In this document: positions 15,419 to 24,330 of the stretch, piece by piece
Layout of the letters: the number at the start of each line of letters is the position of its first letter
Position numbering within the stretch: the first letter of the stretch is position 1
DNA from: Chitinophaga lutea
GTDB taxonomy: Bacteria; Bacteroidota; Bacteroidia; Chitinophagales; Chitinophagaceae
Assembly (NCBI RefSeq): GCF_003813775.1
Contig: NZ_RPDH01000002.1
Location: forward strand, 2,108,001 to 2,172,000
Length of the DNA stretch: 64,000 nt
Direction: 5' to 3'
Notes under the pieces: generated by a model
What the model was told of the DNA's origin: nothing
Databases searched by the model: none
What the model saw: only the letters and a program-made list of their open reading frames with translations
Position numbers and translations under genes: made by a program

Positions 15419-15742
15419 TTAATTCGGCCGGATGCCCATGCTATCCAGCTCGCGGGGACTTACGGCAGGGGATTCGCCGTGTTGTAATTTCTTCATTACA
15501 AGTCGTCCCACACGCATGGCTTCCTCTTTACTGCTGAATGGATGATGCCCGGCGATAGCCGGAATTTCCGCCTGGTAAATCACGGGGCGGTTGTTGCGGA
15601 ATATCTGGTAACCCCAGCTGCTGCCGGTATGCACCGGTGCCAGCCGGAGCAGGTCCTTCTTTCCCTTGCAGGAAAAAAATACTGCGCCCGGCAGCACGGT
15701 GAGCATAACCCAGCGATGGAATGTCTTAGTCGTTCTCATCAT
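15419..15742 (-). CDS. DUF4907-like putative lipoprotein
   Basis: 107-residue protein of unknown function. It starts MMRTTKTFHRWVMLTVLPGAVFFSCKGKK, a signal with a probable lipobox cysteine (FFSC). The rest, with GWGYQI-like SWGYQIFRNNRPVIYQAEIPAIAGHHPFSS and SPRELDSMGI near the end, matches my memory of DUF4907. It overlaps the end of the kelch gene by 17 bases. The frame is open much further upstream (to 15865), but that part is antisense-like shadow of the kelch gene. A periplasmic or surface accessory to the kelch lipoprotein is plausible. Confidence 0.75.
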   Translation of the reverse strand: MMRTTKTFHRWVMLTVLPGAVFFSCKGKKDLLRLAPVHTGSSWGYQIFRNNRPVIYQAEIPAIAGHHPFSSKEEAMRVGRLVMKKLQHGESPAVSPRELDSMGIRPN

Positions 15743-16736
15743 ATTCCTGGTCTGGTTCGAATCGGAACATATCGTCGAGCGGCATGCTGGACGTGCGGCC
15801 GGCCAGTACATACCCTTTGTTGGCAAACGTGAATGCAACGGCGCCGGTGCGCGCGGTGCCTTCAAAATCGCGGCGCTGGGTCCACTGGTCCGCTACGGGA
15901 TCATACTCCCAGCAGTGGGTGGACAAACCGCTTTTGCTGCCCGTGGCCACGTAACCTTTGTTGTTCATCACGAATGCTACTGCATTGGTGCGCACGATAT
16001 CATAATCGTTATCATAGTCGAGGTCGCTGGTGTTGGAGATGTTTTTCAGCTTCTCCCAGTTTTCCCCGTCGAAGGAATAAAAGTCGTTTTTCAGTTCATT
16101 GTTGTTGGTGCCTGTCACTACATACGCTTTGCCGCCGATCACGAATGCCACGGCTTCGTGGCGCTTGGAGCCGCCGAAGGATTGTTTTTCGTTCCATTCG
16201 TCTTTCACCGGATCATATTCCCAGGTATCTTTCAGCGCGCTGCCGTCGGTGCCCGTTGTCACATACCCTTTGCCGTTGAGCGTAAAACTCACGGCATCGC
16301 GGCGGGCGAGGCTGATGGCGGGGTTGGGATGGGTCAGCGGTTTGATGGGCTTCCACGCGCCGGTAGCGGGATGATAGGCCCAGAAGTCGTTCAGCCGGTC
16401 GCGGTTATCATAGCCCGTGCCCACATACCCGATGCCGTTGATCACAAAGGCGGTGGCGCTGCTGCGCACGGGTGCGGCGGGCGGCAGGTCGGTGATCTGC
16501 GTCCACCCTCTCGCGGGCGTGTACTTCCAGAAATCGCGGAGGTATTTTTCCCCGTCGTACCCGGTACCGATGTAAGCGGTATCTCCTATCACGAAACTCA
16601 CCGCTTCGGAGCGGGGTTTGGCGCTCATCTCCTGCACCTCCACCCAGTTGCCGGTTTCATCGTCGTCGGAATCGCTTTTGGAACAAGCTGCCAGCAGGCC
16701 CACCAGTATCCATCCATAATGTCTTGCAATCTGCAT
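15726..16736 (-). CDS. Kelch-repeat lipoprotein (six-bladed propeller)
   Basis: 336 residues from ATG 16736. It has a short signal with lipobox ILVGLLAACSKSD, then six kelch-like repeats, each with an AVAF(V/T) strand followed by GYV(G/A/T)TG and a W-Y-P segment; six repeats would close a beta-propeller. Likely an outer-membrane-anchored binding protein; the ligand is unknown. The frame extends to 16847 without conserved sequence. Together with the DUF4907 gene and the divergent DUF4270 and barrel genes it forms a surface-protein cluster next to a LytS/LytTR pair. Catalytic residues of galactose oxidase are not evident. Confidence 0.85.
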   Translation of the reverse strand: MQIARHYGWILVGLLAACSKSDSDDDETGNWVEVQEMSAKPRSEAVSFVIGDTAYIGTGYDGEKYLRDFWKYTPARGWTQITDLPPAAPVRSSATAFVINGIGYVGTGYDNRDRLNDFWAYHPATGAWKPIKPLTHPNPAISLARRDAVSFTLNGKGYVTTGTDGSALKDTWEYDPVKDEWNEKQSFGGSKRHEAVAFVIGGKAYVVTGTNNNELKNDFYSFDGENWEKLKNISNTSDLDYDNDYDIVRTNAVAFVMNNKGYVATGSKSGLSTHCWEYDPVADQWTQRRDFEGTARTGAVAFTFANKGYVLAGRTSSMPLDDMFRFEPDQEYDEND

Positions 16737-16759
16737 ACAATAGTTTTTTTTATCCGTTT

Positions 16760-16767
16760 CAAAATTA
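16760..16767 (-). promoter_or_regulatory. Candidate -7 box for the kelch gene
   Basis: The minus strand reads TAATTTTG (matches TAnnTTTG), 24 bases before ATG 16736. No matching TTTG was found at the usual distance. Confidence 0.45.
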
Positions 16768-16996
16768 TCCGGGGAACTGTTACAGGTATGATAAAATAGA
16801 CGGACGCGGGGGCTGCGGGCGACGAATGAGGCCTTTTCATCTGCCAATCAGGTATTTTGCTCTTTTGCCCCAAAACGGCCGCCAACGGGCTTAAAATGGC
16901 AACCGGCGGCAGTTTGTGCGCACTCATCGATAAATATCGCGGACTGGCATAATAGCCCCGCACCGGACAATGGCTCCTGATTATCATTGCGCCGTT

Positions 16997-18304
16997 ATGC
17001 AACTACAAACGATCTTCCTGGGAATAGCCGCGGTATGTTTTTTTCCGGCCTGCGACAAAGCAGGCTTCAGCTATGAAAACGCGGCAGGCGGCGGCAATGT
17101 GCAATACACGCTGATCGATACGCTCTCCATCAACATGCGCACCGTGCAGCCCGATTCCGTAGCCTCCTCCGGCACCGGCATGGCGCTCGCAGGCGGATAC
17201 CGGGATGCGTATTTCGGCAACATCACCACCGGCAGTTATTTCCGCGTGGCGCTGCCCGACAGCCGGGAGATCGACGACAAAGCAGTGTTCGACTCCATCG
17301 AACTGGTGATGCGCCCGACCGGTTACAGCTATGGCGACACGCTGCCGCCGCAGACCTTCCGGCTGCACCAGCTCACCCAGCCGCTCGAACTGCCGGAAGA
17401 ATACACCGTCCTGTTCACCCACATGCGCTGGCCTTATAACAACACACCGCTGGGCGTACAGCAGTTCGACATCCGCCCCACCTCGGGTGAAAGGCTGCAC
17501 CTGCGGCTGGCCGACAGCAAAGGCATCGAACTGTTCAACATGCTGAAGGACGATGTGACCGACGTATCGACCGACGACCTTTTCCACGAATATTTCAAAG
17601 GCCTGTACCTCACCGGCAGCAACAACACCGCGGTGTTCGGCTTCGAGGCGAAAGACAGCAGCCTGTATCTCCGCCTGCACTATCATGTGGTGACGCATGA
17701 GAAAGAAGAGAAGTACCTCGACTTCCTGCTGTCCAAACCCGGGCTCCAGTACAACACGGTGCAGGCCGACCGCAGCGGCACACCGCTGGCCGCGCTGAAA
17801 CCGGGAACGGGCCTGTACACCGCTGAAACAAATAACATGGCCTACCTGCAATCGCTCACCGGCGCTTTGGTGCGGATGGACTTCCCTTCCCTCCCCTCCT
17901 TGCAGGAACTGGGGCGGTACGGCCGCATCATGCGGGCGGAACTGGTGCTGCGCCCCGTTACGGGCACCTACGCGCGGGAAGCGCTGCCGCCGCAGCTGAA
18001 CCTCGGGCTGGCGGACAACTTTCATTACATCGCCCCCGGCGATTCACTCGCCGCCGGCACCGGCACGGTGCAGCACGGGGCATTGTCGGTCGACAAACTC
18101 TATCCCGAAAACACCGTGTATACTTACGACGTAACGGAGTATTGCAAGGCAATGATCAATGCCGACAGTTATACCTACCGCGGCCTGGTGCTGTGCCCGC
18201 CGCCGGGCGCATACGGCGCGCAGCTGAACCGGCTCGTGCTGGGCGACGGCCGCAATTCCAAATACCGCGCTCAATTAAAAATCTATTATCTCTTATATCA
18301 ATAG
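16997..18304 (+). CDS. DUF4270 family lipoprotein
   Basis: 435-residue predicted lipoprotein starting MQLQTIFLGIAAVCFFPACDK, with the lipobox cysteine after FFPA. The following pattern (SVASSGTGMALAGGYRDAYFGNITTGSYFRVALP) is the hallmark I recall for DUF4270, a Bacteroidota surface family of unknown function. An upstream ATG at 16970 would add a poorly hydrophobic extension, so 16997 is preferred. It is followed after 2 bases by a predicted outer-membrane barrel, a common pairing; the two may form one surface complex. Confidence 0.83.
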   Translation: MQLQTIFLGIAAVCFFPACDKAGFSYENAAGGGNVQYTLIDTLSINMRTVQPDSVASSGTGMALAGGYRDAYFGNITTGSYFRVALPDSREIDDKAVFDSIELVMRPTGYSYGDTLPPQTFRLHQLTQPLELPEEYTVLFTHMRWPYNNTPLGVQQFDIRPTSGERLHLRLADSKGIELFNMLKDDVTDVSTDDLFHEYFKGLYLTGSNNTAVFGFEAKDSSLYLRLHYHVVTHEKEEKYLDFLLSKPGLQYNTVQADRSGTPLAALKPGTGLYTAETNNMAYLQSLTGALVRMDFPSLPSLQELGRYGRIMRAELVLRPVTGTYAREALPPQLNLGLADNFHYIAPGDSLAAGTGTVQHGALSVDKLYPENTVYTYDVTEYCKAMINADSYTYRGLVLCPPPGAYGAQLNRLVLGDGRNSKYRAQLKIYYLLYQ

Positions 18305-18306
18305 CC

Positions 18307-19536
18307 ATGCGAATTCCCATCACAGGATGCCTTCTGTTGCTGGCCCTGCAAACACAGGCGCAGAAAGGCGTGAACTCCCTTTATTCCTCGTTCGGCATCG
18401 GCGACCTGGAAGAAAAAGATTACAGCCGCAGCTTTGGCGTGGGCAGCTCCGGCATCGGCCGCGGCGCCGTGAGTTTCCTCAATGAACTGAACCCGGCCTC
18501 CTACGGCCGCCTGCCGATGGAAACATTTTTCTTTGAAGCGTCCGTAGCTGCGAAAACCATCCAGTACAATACGAGCAGTACCTACCAAACCGCCGGCGAC
18601 ATCAGTTTCAAACGGTTCGCGCTGGGTTTCAAGGCGCATAAGATGTGGGGGCTCAGCCTGGGCCTGATGCCTTACAGCCGCGTGGACTACAAGCTGCTCA
18701 ACACGCGCAGCATCGAAGGCACCACCGGCAGCATCCGCAACGCCGTGGAAGGCGCCGGGGGCATCAACCGCCTGTATTTTTCCAACGCCCTCCAGCTCAC
18801 CAGGAACTTTTCGCTCGGCGTTTCCACCGCCATGCTTTTCGGGCCGGTGAGCACCATCGACAGCCTGGGCGGCAGCGGCACGGAACAAGATGTATTTTCC
18901 GAAGTAAAAAATTCCTACCGCAGTTTCGAGCTCACCACCGGCCTGCAATACAACGGGCGCATCAACGAATGGGAAATCGGCGCGGGCGCCACTTACCGGC
19001 TGGGCAATACGCTCGTCAACGAGCAGGATTTTTCGCTGAAGGCCGCCGATCAAACCGTGCTGTATGAGGAAACCCGGCAGTCGCGCGACTTCAAACTACC
19101 CGCACAACTCGGCGGGGGCATCCATGTCACCAACGGGCAGCTCACCCTGCTGGCGGATTACCGGCAGCAGAACTGGGCCGGCCTTAACGAGAACAAGGCG
19201 GAATACAAATACATGAACGCCAAAAGATATTCCGGGGGGCTGGAATACACCCTCTACCGCGACTATTTCAACAGCCGTATCGAAGGGCTCATCCTGCAGA
19301 CCGGTTTTAATTATTCAACCGGTTACCTGAAAATAAAAGGCGAGCCCATCTCCGATTTCGGCATTACGGCCGGCGCATCGCTGCCCAGCAGAACGGGGCA
19401 TCTGCGGTACTATATCGGCCTGGAAGGCGGCCAGCGCGGCCGCGCGGTGAAGGGGCTGGTGAAAGAAAATTATTTCAACGTGGTGCTGCATCTATCGCTG
19501 CGCGATAACTGGTTTTTCAAACATAAAGAACATTAA
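18307..19536 (+). CDS. Predicted outer-membrane beta-barrel protein
   Basis: 409 residues from ATG 18307, directly after the DUF4270 stop. It has a signal peptide (MRIPITGCLLLLALQTQAQ) and then NSLYSSFGIGDLEEKDYSRSFGVGSSGIGRGAVSFLNELNPASYG, a pattern typical of FadL/PorV-like barrels of Bacteroidota, with alternating hydrophobic and aromatic strands to the C-terminus (NVVLHLSLRDNWFF). The substrate is unknown. The frame is open upstream into the DUF4270 gene; the signal peptide decides the start. Confidence 0.78.
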   Translation: MRIPITGCLLLLALQTQAQKGVNSLYSSFGIGDLEEKDYSRSFGVGSSGIGRGAVSFLNELNPASYGRLPMETFFFEASVAAKTIQYNTSSTYQTAGDISFKRFALGFKAHKMWGLSLGLMPYSRVDYKLLNTRSIEGTTGSIRNAVEGAGGINRLYFSNALQLTRNFSLGVSTAMLFGPVSTIDSLGGSGTEQDVFSEVKNSYRSFELTTGLQYNGRINEWEIGAGATYRLGNTLVNEQDFSLKAADQTVLYEETRQSRDFKLPAQLGGGIHVTNGQLTLLADYRQQNWAGLNENKAEYKYMNAKRYSGGLEYTLYRDYFNSRIEGLILQTGFNYSTGYLKIKGEPISDFGITAGASLPSRTGHLRYYIGLEGGQRGRAVKGLVKENYFNVVLHLSLRDNWFFKHKEH

Positions 19537-19541
19537 CGGTA

Positions 19542-19615
19542 CGGCGGGTAAACGGGGGCCGGGCTCTGCAAAACCTTTATACATTCTCCCCCAAAACGGT
19601 TCCCTTTACCCGCCG
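19542..19615. terminator. Inverted repeat between convergent genes
   Basis: CGGCGGGTAAA (19542-19552) is complementary to TTTACCCGCCG (19605-19615), with a 52-base interior. It lies between the stops of the barrel gene and the glucosidase gene, so it may terminate both, but the long loop makes this uncertain. Confidence 0.35.
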
Positions 19616-19621
19616 GCTTTC

Positions 19622-20992
19622 CTACAACTGTTGCACGCCTTTCCGCACGGGCTGTTTCAGCAGTTCGCGGAACCACTTCCCCGATTGTTTCAGCGTCCGT
19701 TGCTGGTTTTCAAAATCCACATGCACAAGGCCGAAGCGGGCTTTGTACCCTTCCGCCCATTCAAAATTATCGGTGAGCGTCCACACGAGATACCCCGTAA
19801 CGGGAACGCCTGAACGTTTTGCGAGCAACACCGCGTCGAGGTATTCCCGGAAATAGGCGATGCGCCCCGCGTCGTCCACTTCGCCGTTTTGCAGCACGTC
19901 GTTGAAAGCCGCGCCGCTTTCGGTGACCATGATCTCTTTCACGCCTTTATACGCGGCGAACTGCTGCAGGATGCTGTACATGCCCTGCCCGCTGATTTCC
20001 CAGCCCAGCGCGGTAAGCGGCACCTGGCGGTAACGGGCTTTCACTTCGGACACCTGTACGTAAGGCATGAACGCGTTGTAGCGCACCACCAGCGGGAAGT
20101 AGTTCTGCAGGCCGATAAAATCGAAGTTGAAAGGCAGCTTTTCCCAGTCGCGCCACAGGGCGTAACGCCGTTCGATGCGTTTCAGCAGCGGGAAGGCGTC
20201 TGTCGGGTACCCCATGCCCAGCGCGGGTTCTATGAAGAGGCGGTTGAACAGGGCGTCTGCCCGGCGGGCCGCCTGCAGGTCGTTCTGGTTGTTGGTATAC
20301 GGGATGATCTGTGAACAGGAGTAGGTGGTGCCGATGCGCGCATCCGGCGCTTCCGCCCGTACGGCCCTGCCGCCTTCGGCCTGGGCCAGCGCCACGTGAT
20401 GCACGGCGGGCAGGAAATACGAGAGGCCGAACTTGCCCGGCGCATGCACGCCGAGCATGTATCCCAGCGAGGTGAACCCGAAGGGCTCGTTGAGCACCAG
20501 CCAGTTTTTGACTTTATGGCCGTAGGCCCGCGCGCAGACGGCGGCGAAACTTTCGAAGGCGAACACGGTGCCCCGGTGGCACCAGCCGCCCTTGTGCTCC
20601 AGCGTTTGCGGCAGGTCCCAGTGATACAGGGTTACGTAAGGTTCCAGCCCCGCGGCGAGGCAGGCGTCTATCACGCGGTGGTAAAAGTCGATGCCCGCCT
20701 GGTTCACGGCGCCGGTGCCGTTGGGCATGATGCGGGGCCACGAGAGCGAAAAGCGGAACACATCGAAACCCATCTCTTTCGCCAGGGCGATATCGTCGAG
20801 GTACAGTTCGTAAAAGGTGCAGGCGGAACGGGCGTGCGTGCCGTCTTTGATCTTGCCTTTGCGCGCCGTGAAAGCGTCCCAGATAGACACGCCTTTCCCG
20901 TGAGCGTCGTGCGCCCCTTCATTCTGGAAGGCGGAGATGGCCACGCCCCATTTGAAATCCGGTCCAAAATCGCTGCGGGTGAACTGGTTCAA
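19622..20992 (-). CDS. GH1 family beta-glucosidase
   Basis: Retaining beta-glycosidase, 456 residues. The N-terminal signature is FKWGVAISAFQNEGA; the acid/base glutamate is Glu169 in LVLNEPFGFTSLGY and the nucleophile Glu358 in MVTESGAAFND. No signal peptide is visible, so it is probably cytoplasmic and cleaves imported beta-glucosides or cellobiose. No ATG is available near the conserved N-terminus; TTG 20992 is the best start. It is transcribed divergently from the formylglycine-generating-type gene, with about 110 bases between. Confidence 0.9.
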   Translation of the reverse strand: MNQFTRSDFGPDFKWGVAISAFQNEGAHDAHGKGVSIWDAFTARKGKIKDGTHARSACTFYELYLDDIALAKEMGFDVFRFSLSWPRIMPNGTGAVNQAGIDFYHRVIDACLAAGLEPYVTLYHWDLPQTLEHKGGWCHRGTVFAFESFAAVCARAYGHKVKNWLVLNEPFGFTSLGYMLGVHAPGKFGLSYFLPAVHHVALAQAEGGRAVRAEAPDARIGTTYSCSQIIPYTNNQNDLQAARRADALFNRLFIEPALGMGYPTDAFPLLKRIERRYALWRDWEKLPFNFDFIGLQNYFPLVVRYNAFMPYVQVSEVKARYRQVPLTALGWEISGQGMYSILQQFAAYKGVKEIMVTESGAAFNDVLQNGEVDDAGRIAYFREYLDAVLLAKRSGVPVTGYLVWTLTDNFEWAEGYKARFGLVHVDFENQQRTLKQSGKWFRELLKQPVRKGVQQL

Positions 20993-21091
20993 TACAAGGT
21001 TCCGGTTTGATGATTCTGTGTTGTAATATGTAACATGTCCGCGACATGGCCGAACTTTGAGGAGAATTTAACAATTTCACAACCGGCATCG

Positions 21092-21099
21092 TACCTTTG
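21092..21099 (+). promoter_or_regulatory. Candidate -7 box for the FGE-like gene
   Basis: TACCTTTG matches TAnnTTTG and lies 5 bases before ATG 21105, which would give an almost leaderless transcript. Confidence 0.4.
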
Positions 21100-21104
21100 C
21101 GGCG

Positions 21105-22160
21105 ATGAAACAGCTGTCTACTCTTTTTTCCATATCCCTCGTACTGATATTCACCGCCTGTCAGCCGGCAAGCAGGCCGGCCGACGAAAAAAACATCCCT
21201 CCCGCAGTGTCCATCCTCAATCCCATGGTACTGATACCCGGCGGCACTTTCGAGATGGGCGCGGACGACAGCAGCGGCATGCCCGACGAATATCCCCGCC
21301 ACACCGTAAAACTGGATTCTTTCTGGCTCGACGGGCATGAAGTGACCAACGCGGAATTCAGGGCGTTCGTAAAAGCGACGGGGTATGTAACAACAGCAGA
21401 AAGACCGATTTCAGCAGCCGAAGTACAGGCAACGCTCCCGCCCGGCGCCACGGTAGACAGCAATATGCTCAAACCCGGCTCACTCGTGTTTGTGCCCACG
21501 CCCGGCGCGGTGGACCTCAACGACGTCAGCCAATGGTGGCGGTTTGAACTGGGGGCCGACTGGCAGCATCCGCAGGGCCCCGGCAGCAGCATTAAAGGAA
21601 AAGACAACTATCCCGTGATTCATATTTCCTGGGAAGACGCGCAGGCTTTTGCTTCCTGGGCCGGCAAACGCCTGCCCACCGAAGCGGAATGGGAATACGC
21701 CGCGCGGGGCGGTCTCAAAGGCCAGCCCTTTCCCTGGGGCAGCGAGGCGCCGCAGACCGGCAAAGCGAAAGCCAACATCTGGAGCGGGCATTTCCCGTAT
21801 GAGAATACCGAAACGGACGGGTTCGACGGCATTGCGCCCGTCAAATCCTTTGCGCCTAACGGATACGAACTGTACGACATGGCGGGGAATGTGTGGGAAT
21901 GGACGGCCGACTGGTACAACGGCAATTCCTATAAACAGGAAAAACCCGGCTGCCGCAATCCCCAGGGCGCCGATGTACCGGACGACCCCGCCGATCCGGC
22001 GCAACCCAAACGCGTTATCCGCGGCGGCTCTTTCATGTGCAGCGACGAATATTGCCGGGGCTACCGCGTTTCCGCCAGGATGAAAACCACGCCTACTTCC
22101 GGGCTTTCCAACCTTGGCTTCCGCTGCGCGCGCAGTGCTTATAAAAACGGCCAAAAATAA
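21105..22160 (+). CDS. Formylglycine-generating enzyme family lipoprotein (SUMF1)
   Basis: 351 residues with a lipoprotein signal (LVLIFTACQPAS) and a single FGE-sulfatase domain from MVLIPGGTFEMGADD (about 35) to the end. The C-terminal segment RGGSFMCSDEYCRGYRVSARMKT keeps both cysteines (312 and 317) spaced as in copper-dependent FGE, followed by SNLGFRC. FGE oxidises the cysteine of type I sulfatases to formylglycine; most SUMF1-domain proteins lack the cysteines, so their presence argues for real FGE activity in the periplasm or on the surface. No sulfatase is encoded in the window. Confidence 0.85.
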   Translation: MKQLSTLFSISLVLIFTACQPASRPADEKNIPPAVSILNPMVLIPGGTFEMGADDSSGMPDEYPRHTVKLDSFWLDGHEVTNAEFRAFVKATGYVTTAERPISAAEVQATLPPGATVDSNMLKPGSLVFVPTPGAVDLNDVSQWWRFELGADWQHPQGPGSSIKGKDNYPVIHISWEDAQAFASWAGKRLPTEAEWEYAARGGLKGQPFPWGSEAPQTGKAKANIWSGHFPYENTETDGFDGIAPVKSFAPNGYELYDMAGNVWEWTADWYNGNSYKQEKPGCRNPQGADVPDDPADPAQPKRVIRGGSFMCSDEYCRGYRVSARMKTTPTSGLSNLGFRCARSAYKNGQK

Positions 22161-22161
22161 A

Positions 22162-22186
22162 GGGCCGCTCCTGTGCGGAGCAGCCC
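22162..22186 (+). terminator. Weak hairpin after the FGE-like gene
   Basis: GGGCCGCTCC (22162-22171) pairs with GGAGCAGCCC (22177-22186) with one G-T wobble. It directly follows the stop, but no T run follows. Confidence 0.35.
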
Positions 22187-22256
22187 TGCTGAATCTACGT
22201 AAGAACGGGCTGGATGAAATCACCTGGCGGGCGCAAGTTCATCCGCATCCTGGGAA

Positions 22257-24296
22257 TTACTGTTTCACGATCTTCGAGGTCATCCGTACGCGGCCATCCA
22301 GTACGAGTTTGAGGATGTAAGTGCCCGCCGGTTTGTTCTTCAGGTCAACAACGCCTTTGTAATTGCCGGAAAATCCATTGAGTGATTTATAGTACACCTG
22401 TCCACCTTCCATGTCTATCACCTCGAGGTGACCTTTGCCTGCCTTTGCCACGCTGAATGCGATGTTCACGAGGCCGGTAGTAGGGTTGGGATAAGCGGCG
22501 GCCGGAATGGTTTCGGCGGATGCAGGCGCCGCAGCCAACGTTGTACCGCTGCCGGAGGTGCTGCTGAGTGCCTTTACGGAATCCACCACCACCGTAGCCT
22601 GCATCGTATAGGTGGTCATGTTCTTCGGTTTGCCATATCCTGTTACCGTCACCTCCTTCCGGGAGGAATCCTTGCCGTTTGTGGCGCTCCGTGGTTTTCC
22701 ATAGCCTGTCACCACTACTTCCTCCACGCGGCCATTGCCGTTTACCGCGCTTCTTGGTTTGGCATAACCGGTTACCACCACTTCCTCCACGGCTCCACGG
22801 CCGTTCGCTGTGCCGGCGGATGCACCTTTTCCTTCCACGGTTTTGGTTGCCAGGCCGGCTTTGGTGGTGATCAGGATCACCCCGTTGTTGCCGGCGCTGC
22901 CATAAAGGGCTGTAGCGGGTTTATCTTTCAGCACGGTGATCGCCTCTATTTTCGCGGGGTCGATTTTTTCGATGCCCCATTCAACGATCTCCCCGTCGAG
23001 CACATACAACGGCTGTTTGTCGGCCGGCACGGAGTGCAGGCGCAGGTTGCCGCTGGGGGCCGTGGTGTCGGAAGAAGTGCTGCGGATGCGTACGCCCATC
23101 ACTTTCCCGGCCACTAAAGACCCGGAATTGCCGTGAACGGTAATGGAATCCCCCGTCATCGTAGTGGCGCCCGAGCGCAATCTCACCACCCGCCTGGCAT
23201 CATCCCCCTCACTCCGCTTCTCCACTACCTTCGCCAGCGTGAGGAAGCTGGCGGAATCTTTTACGATCTTAACCTGGCCGAGGTCTTTTTTCACTTCCGG
23301 CGCGGTGTCCCTCTTTTCGCCTGTGATGGCGGTCTTTACGTCGTCTACCACCCCGCTCACTACTTCGTTCACAGCTGCTCCGGAGCCGGTGATGGCCGTT
23401 TTAACTTCCGTTACCACGTTGTTCACCACGGTACCGGGTTTGGTAAAGTTCAGGGATAAAAGCACGCCGCATACGAGGCAGGCCAGTACCGCGTAACGGT
23501 AAATGTGCACGGCCGATGATTTTCTTTTGTTCATCATACTGATGCGGTTTTTTAAATGTGAGAAATTAAAGTTGTTGGCGAGGGCCGCGGTGTAGGGCGA
23601 TGCGTTCACCTGTATCAGGCTGTACTGGTACGCCTTCGGATCCATGCCGGAACGGAGGATGGTACGGTCGGTCAGGAATTCGAGGTTCTCCTTCACCGCC
23701 GTTTTCATCAGCCACGCGCCGGGGTTGAACCAGTAAAACACGTTGTTCATTTCGCTCAGCATCACGTCGGCCGAATGCCAGTCTCTGACGTGCACGCTTT
23801 CATGGTCGAGGATGGCTTTCAGTTCCTTGTCGGTATGCAGGGAAGGATTGACGTAGATGTTCCGGAAAAACGAAAACGGGTTCATCGTTTTGCCCATGAC
23901 ACGCACCTCGCGGTGGAGAACCGTGCCCGGCGCCGTTTTGCGGTGCAGTATCAGCAGCGAGGCCAGCTGCACCAGCAACCGCAGGAACATCACGCCCACG
24001 CCCGCCCAGAACACCCACTCCAGCAGCATCCATGCCGTGAAGGTTTCCGGCTGCACAGCCTGTAAAGCATTCAGGTCCGGCACATAAGTGATCACCTGCT
24101 GGGCCAGCGCTTCATTACGGTTGAAAAAATCATTCACATCCACCAGCGGGAACAGGGAGGAAAAAATGATACCGGACACCAGGAAAAAACGGTTAAGCGT
24201 ATAAAACGTAAGCCTGCGCAGCCCCAGCCGGTAGGCCAGGTAGAAGAGACAGAGCGCAATATTGGCTTTGATCAGGTAAATGATTAATTCGGGCAT
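22257..24296 (-). CDS. BlaR1/M56-type membrane protease fused to a TonB-plug-like segment and a type IX sorting tail
   Basis: 679 residues. Residues 1-285 form a BlaR1-like M56 domain: four membrane helices, the zinc site HESVH (165-169) and the third-ligand region ENLEFLTDR (203-211). Then follow a low-complexity linker, a TonB plug-like segment (429-481: PLYVLDGE, then IEAITVLKDKPATALYGSAGNNGVILITTKAG), three near-repeats of EEVVVTGYGKPRSA (504-558) and a type A T9SS C-terminal domain (601-679: AYPNPTTGLVNIAF to MTSKIVKQ). M56 proteases cleave or inactivate the BlaI repressor encoded just upstream. A secretion tail on an inner-membrane protease is odd; these domains may instead be a periplasmic sensor. 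Confidence 0.85.
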   Translation of the reverse strand: MPELIIYLIKANIALCLFYLAYRLGLRRLTFYTLNRFFLVSGIIFSSLFPLVDVNDFFNRNEALAQQVITYVPDLNALQAVQPETFTAWMLLEWVFWAGVGVMFLRLLVQLASLLILHRKTAPGTVLHREVRVMGKTMNPFSFFRNIYVNPSLHTDKELKAILDHESVHVRDWHSADVMLSEMNNVFYWFNPGAWLMKTAVKENLEFLTDRTILRSGMDPKAYQYSLIQVNASPYTAALANNFNFSHLKNRISMMNKRKSSAVHIYRYAVLACLVCGVLLSLNFTKPGTVVNNVVTEVKTAITGSGAAVNEVVSGVVDDVKTAITGEKRDTAPEVKKDLGQVKIVKDSASFLTLAKVVEKRSEGDDARRVVRLRSGATTMTGDSITVHGNSGSLVAGKVMGVRIRSTSSDTTAPSGNLRLHSVPADKQPLYVLDGEIVEWGIEKIDPAKIEAITVLKDKPATALYGSAGNNGVILITTKAGLATKTVEGKGASAGTANGRGAVEEVVVTGYAKPRSAVNGNGRVEEVVVTGYGKPRSATNGKDSSRKEVTVTGYGKPKNMTTYTMQATVVVDSVKALSSTSGSGTTLAAAPASAETIPAAAYPNPTTGLVNIAFSVAKAGKGHLEVIDMEGGQVYYKSLNGFSGNYKGVVDLKNKPAGTYILKLVLDGRVRMTSKIVKQ

Positions 24297-24330
24297 GCTC
24301 TTGCATTATGAACGTGAACAGATAGGCGGT

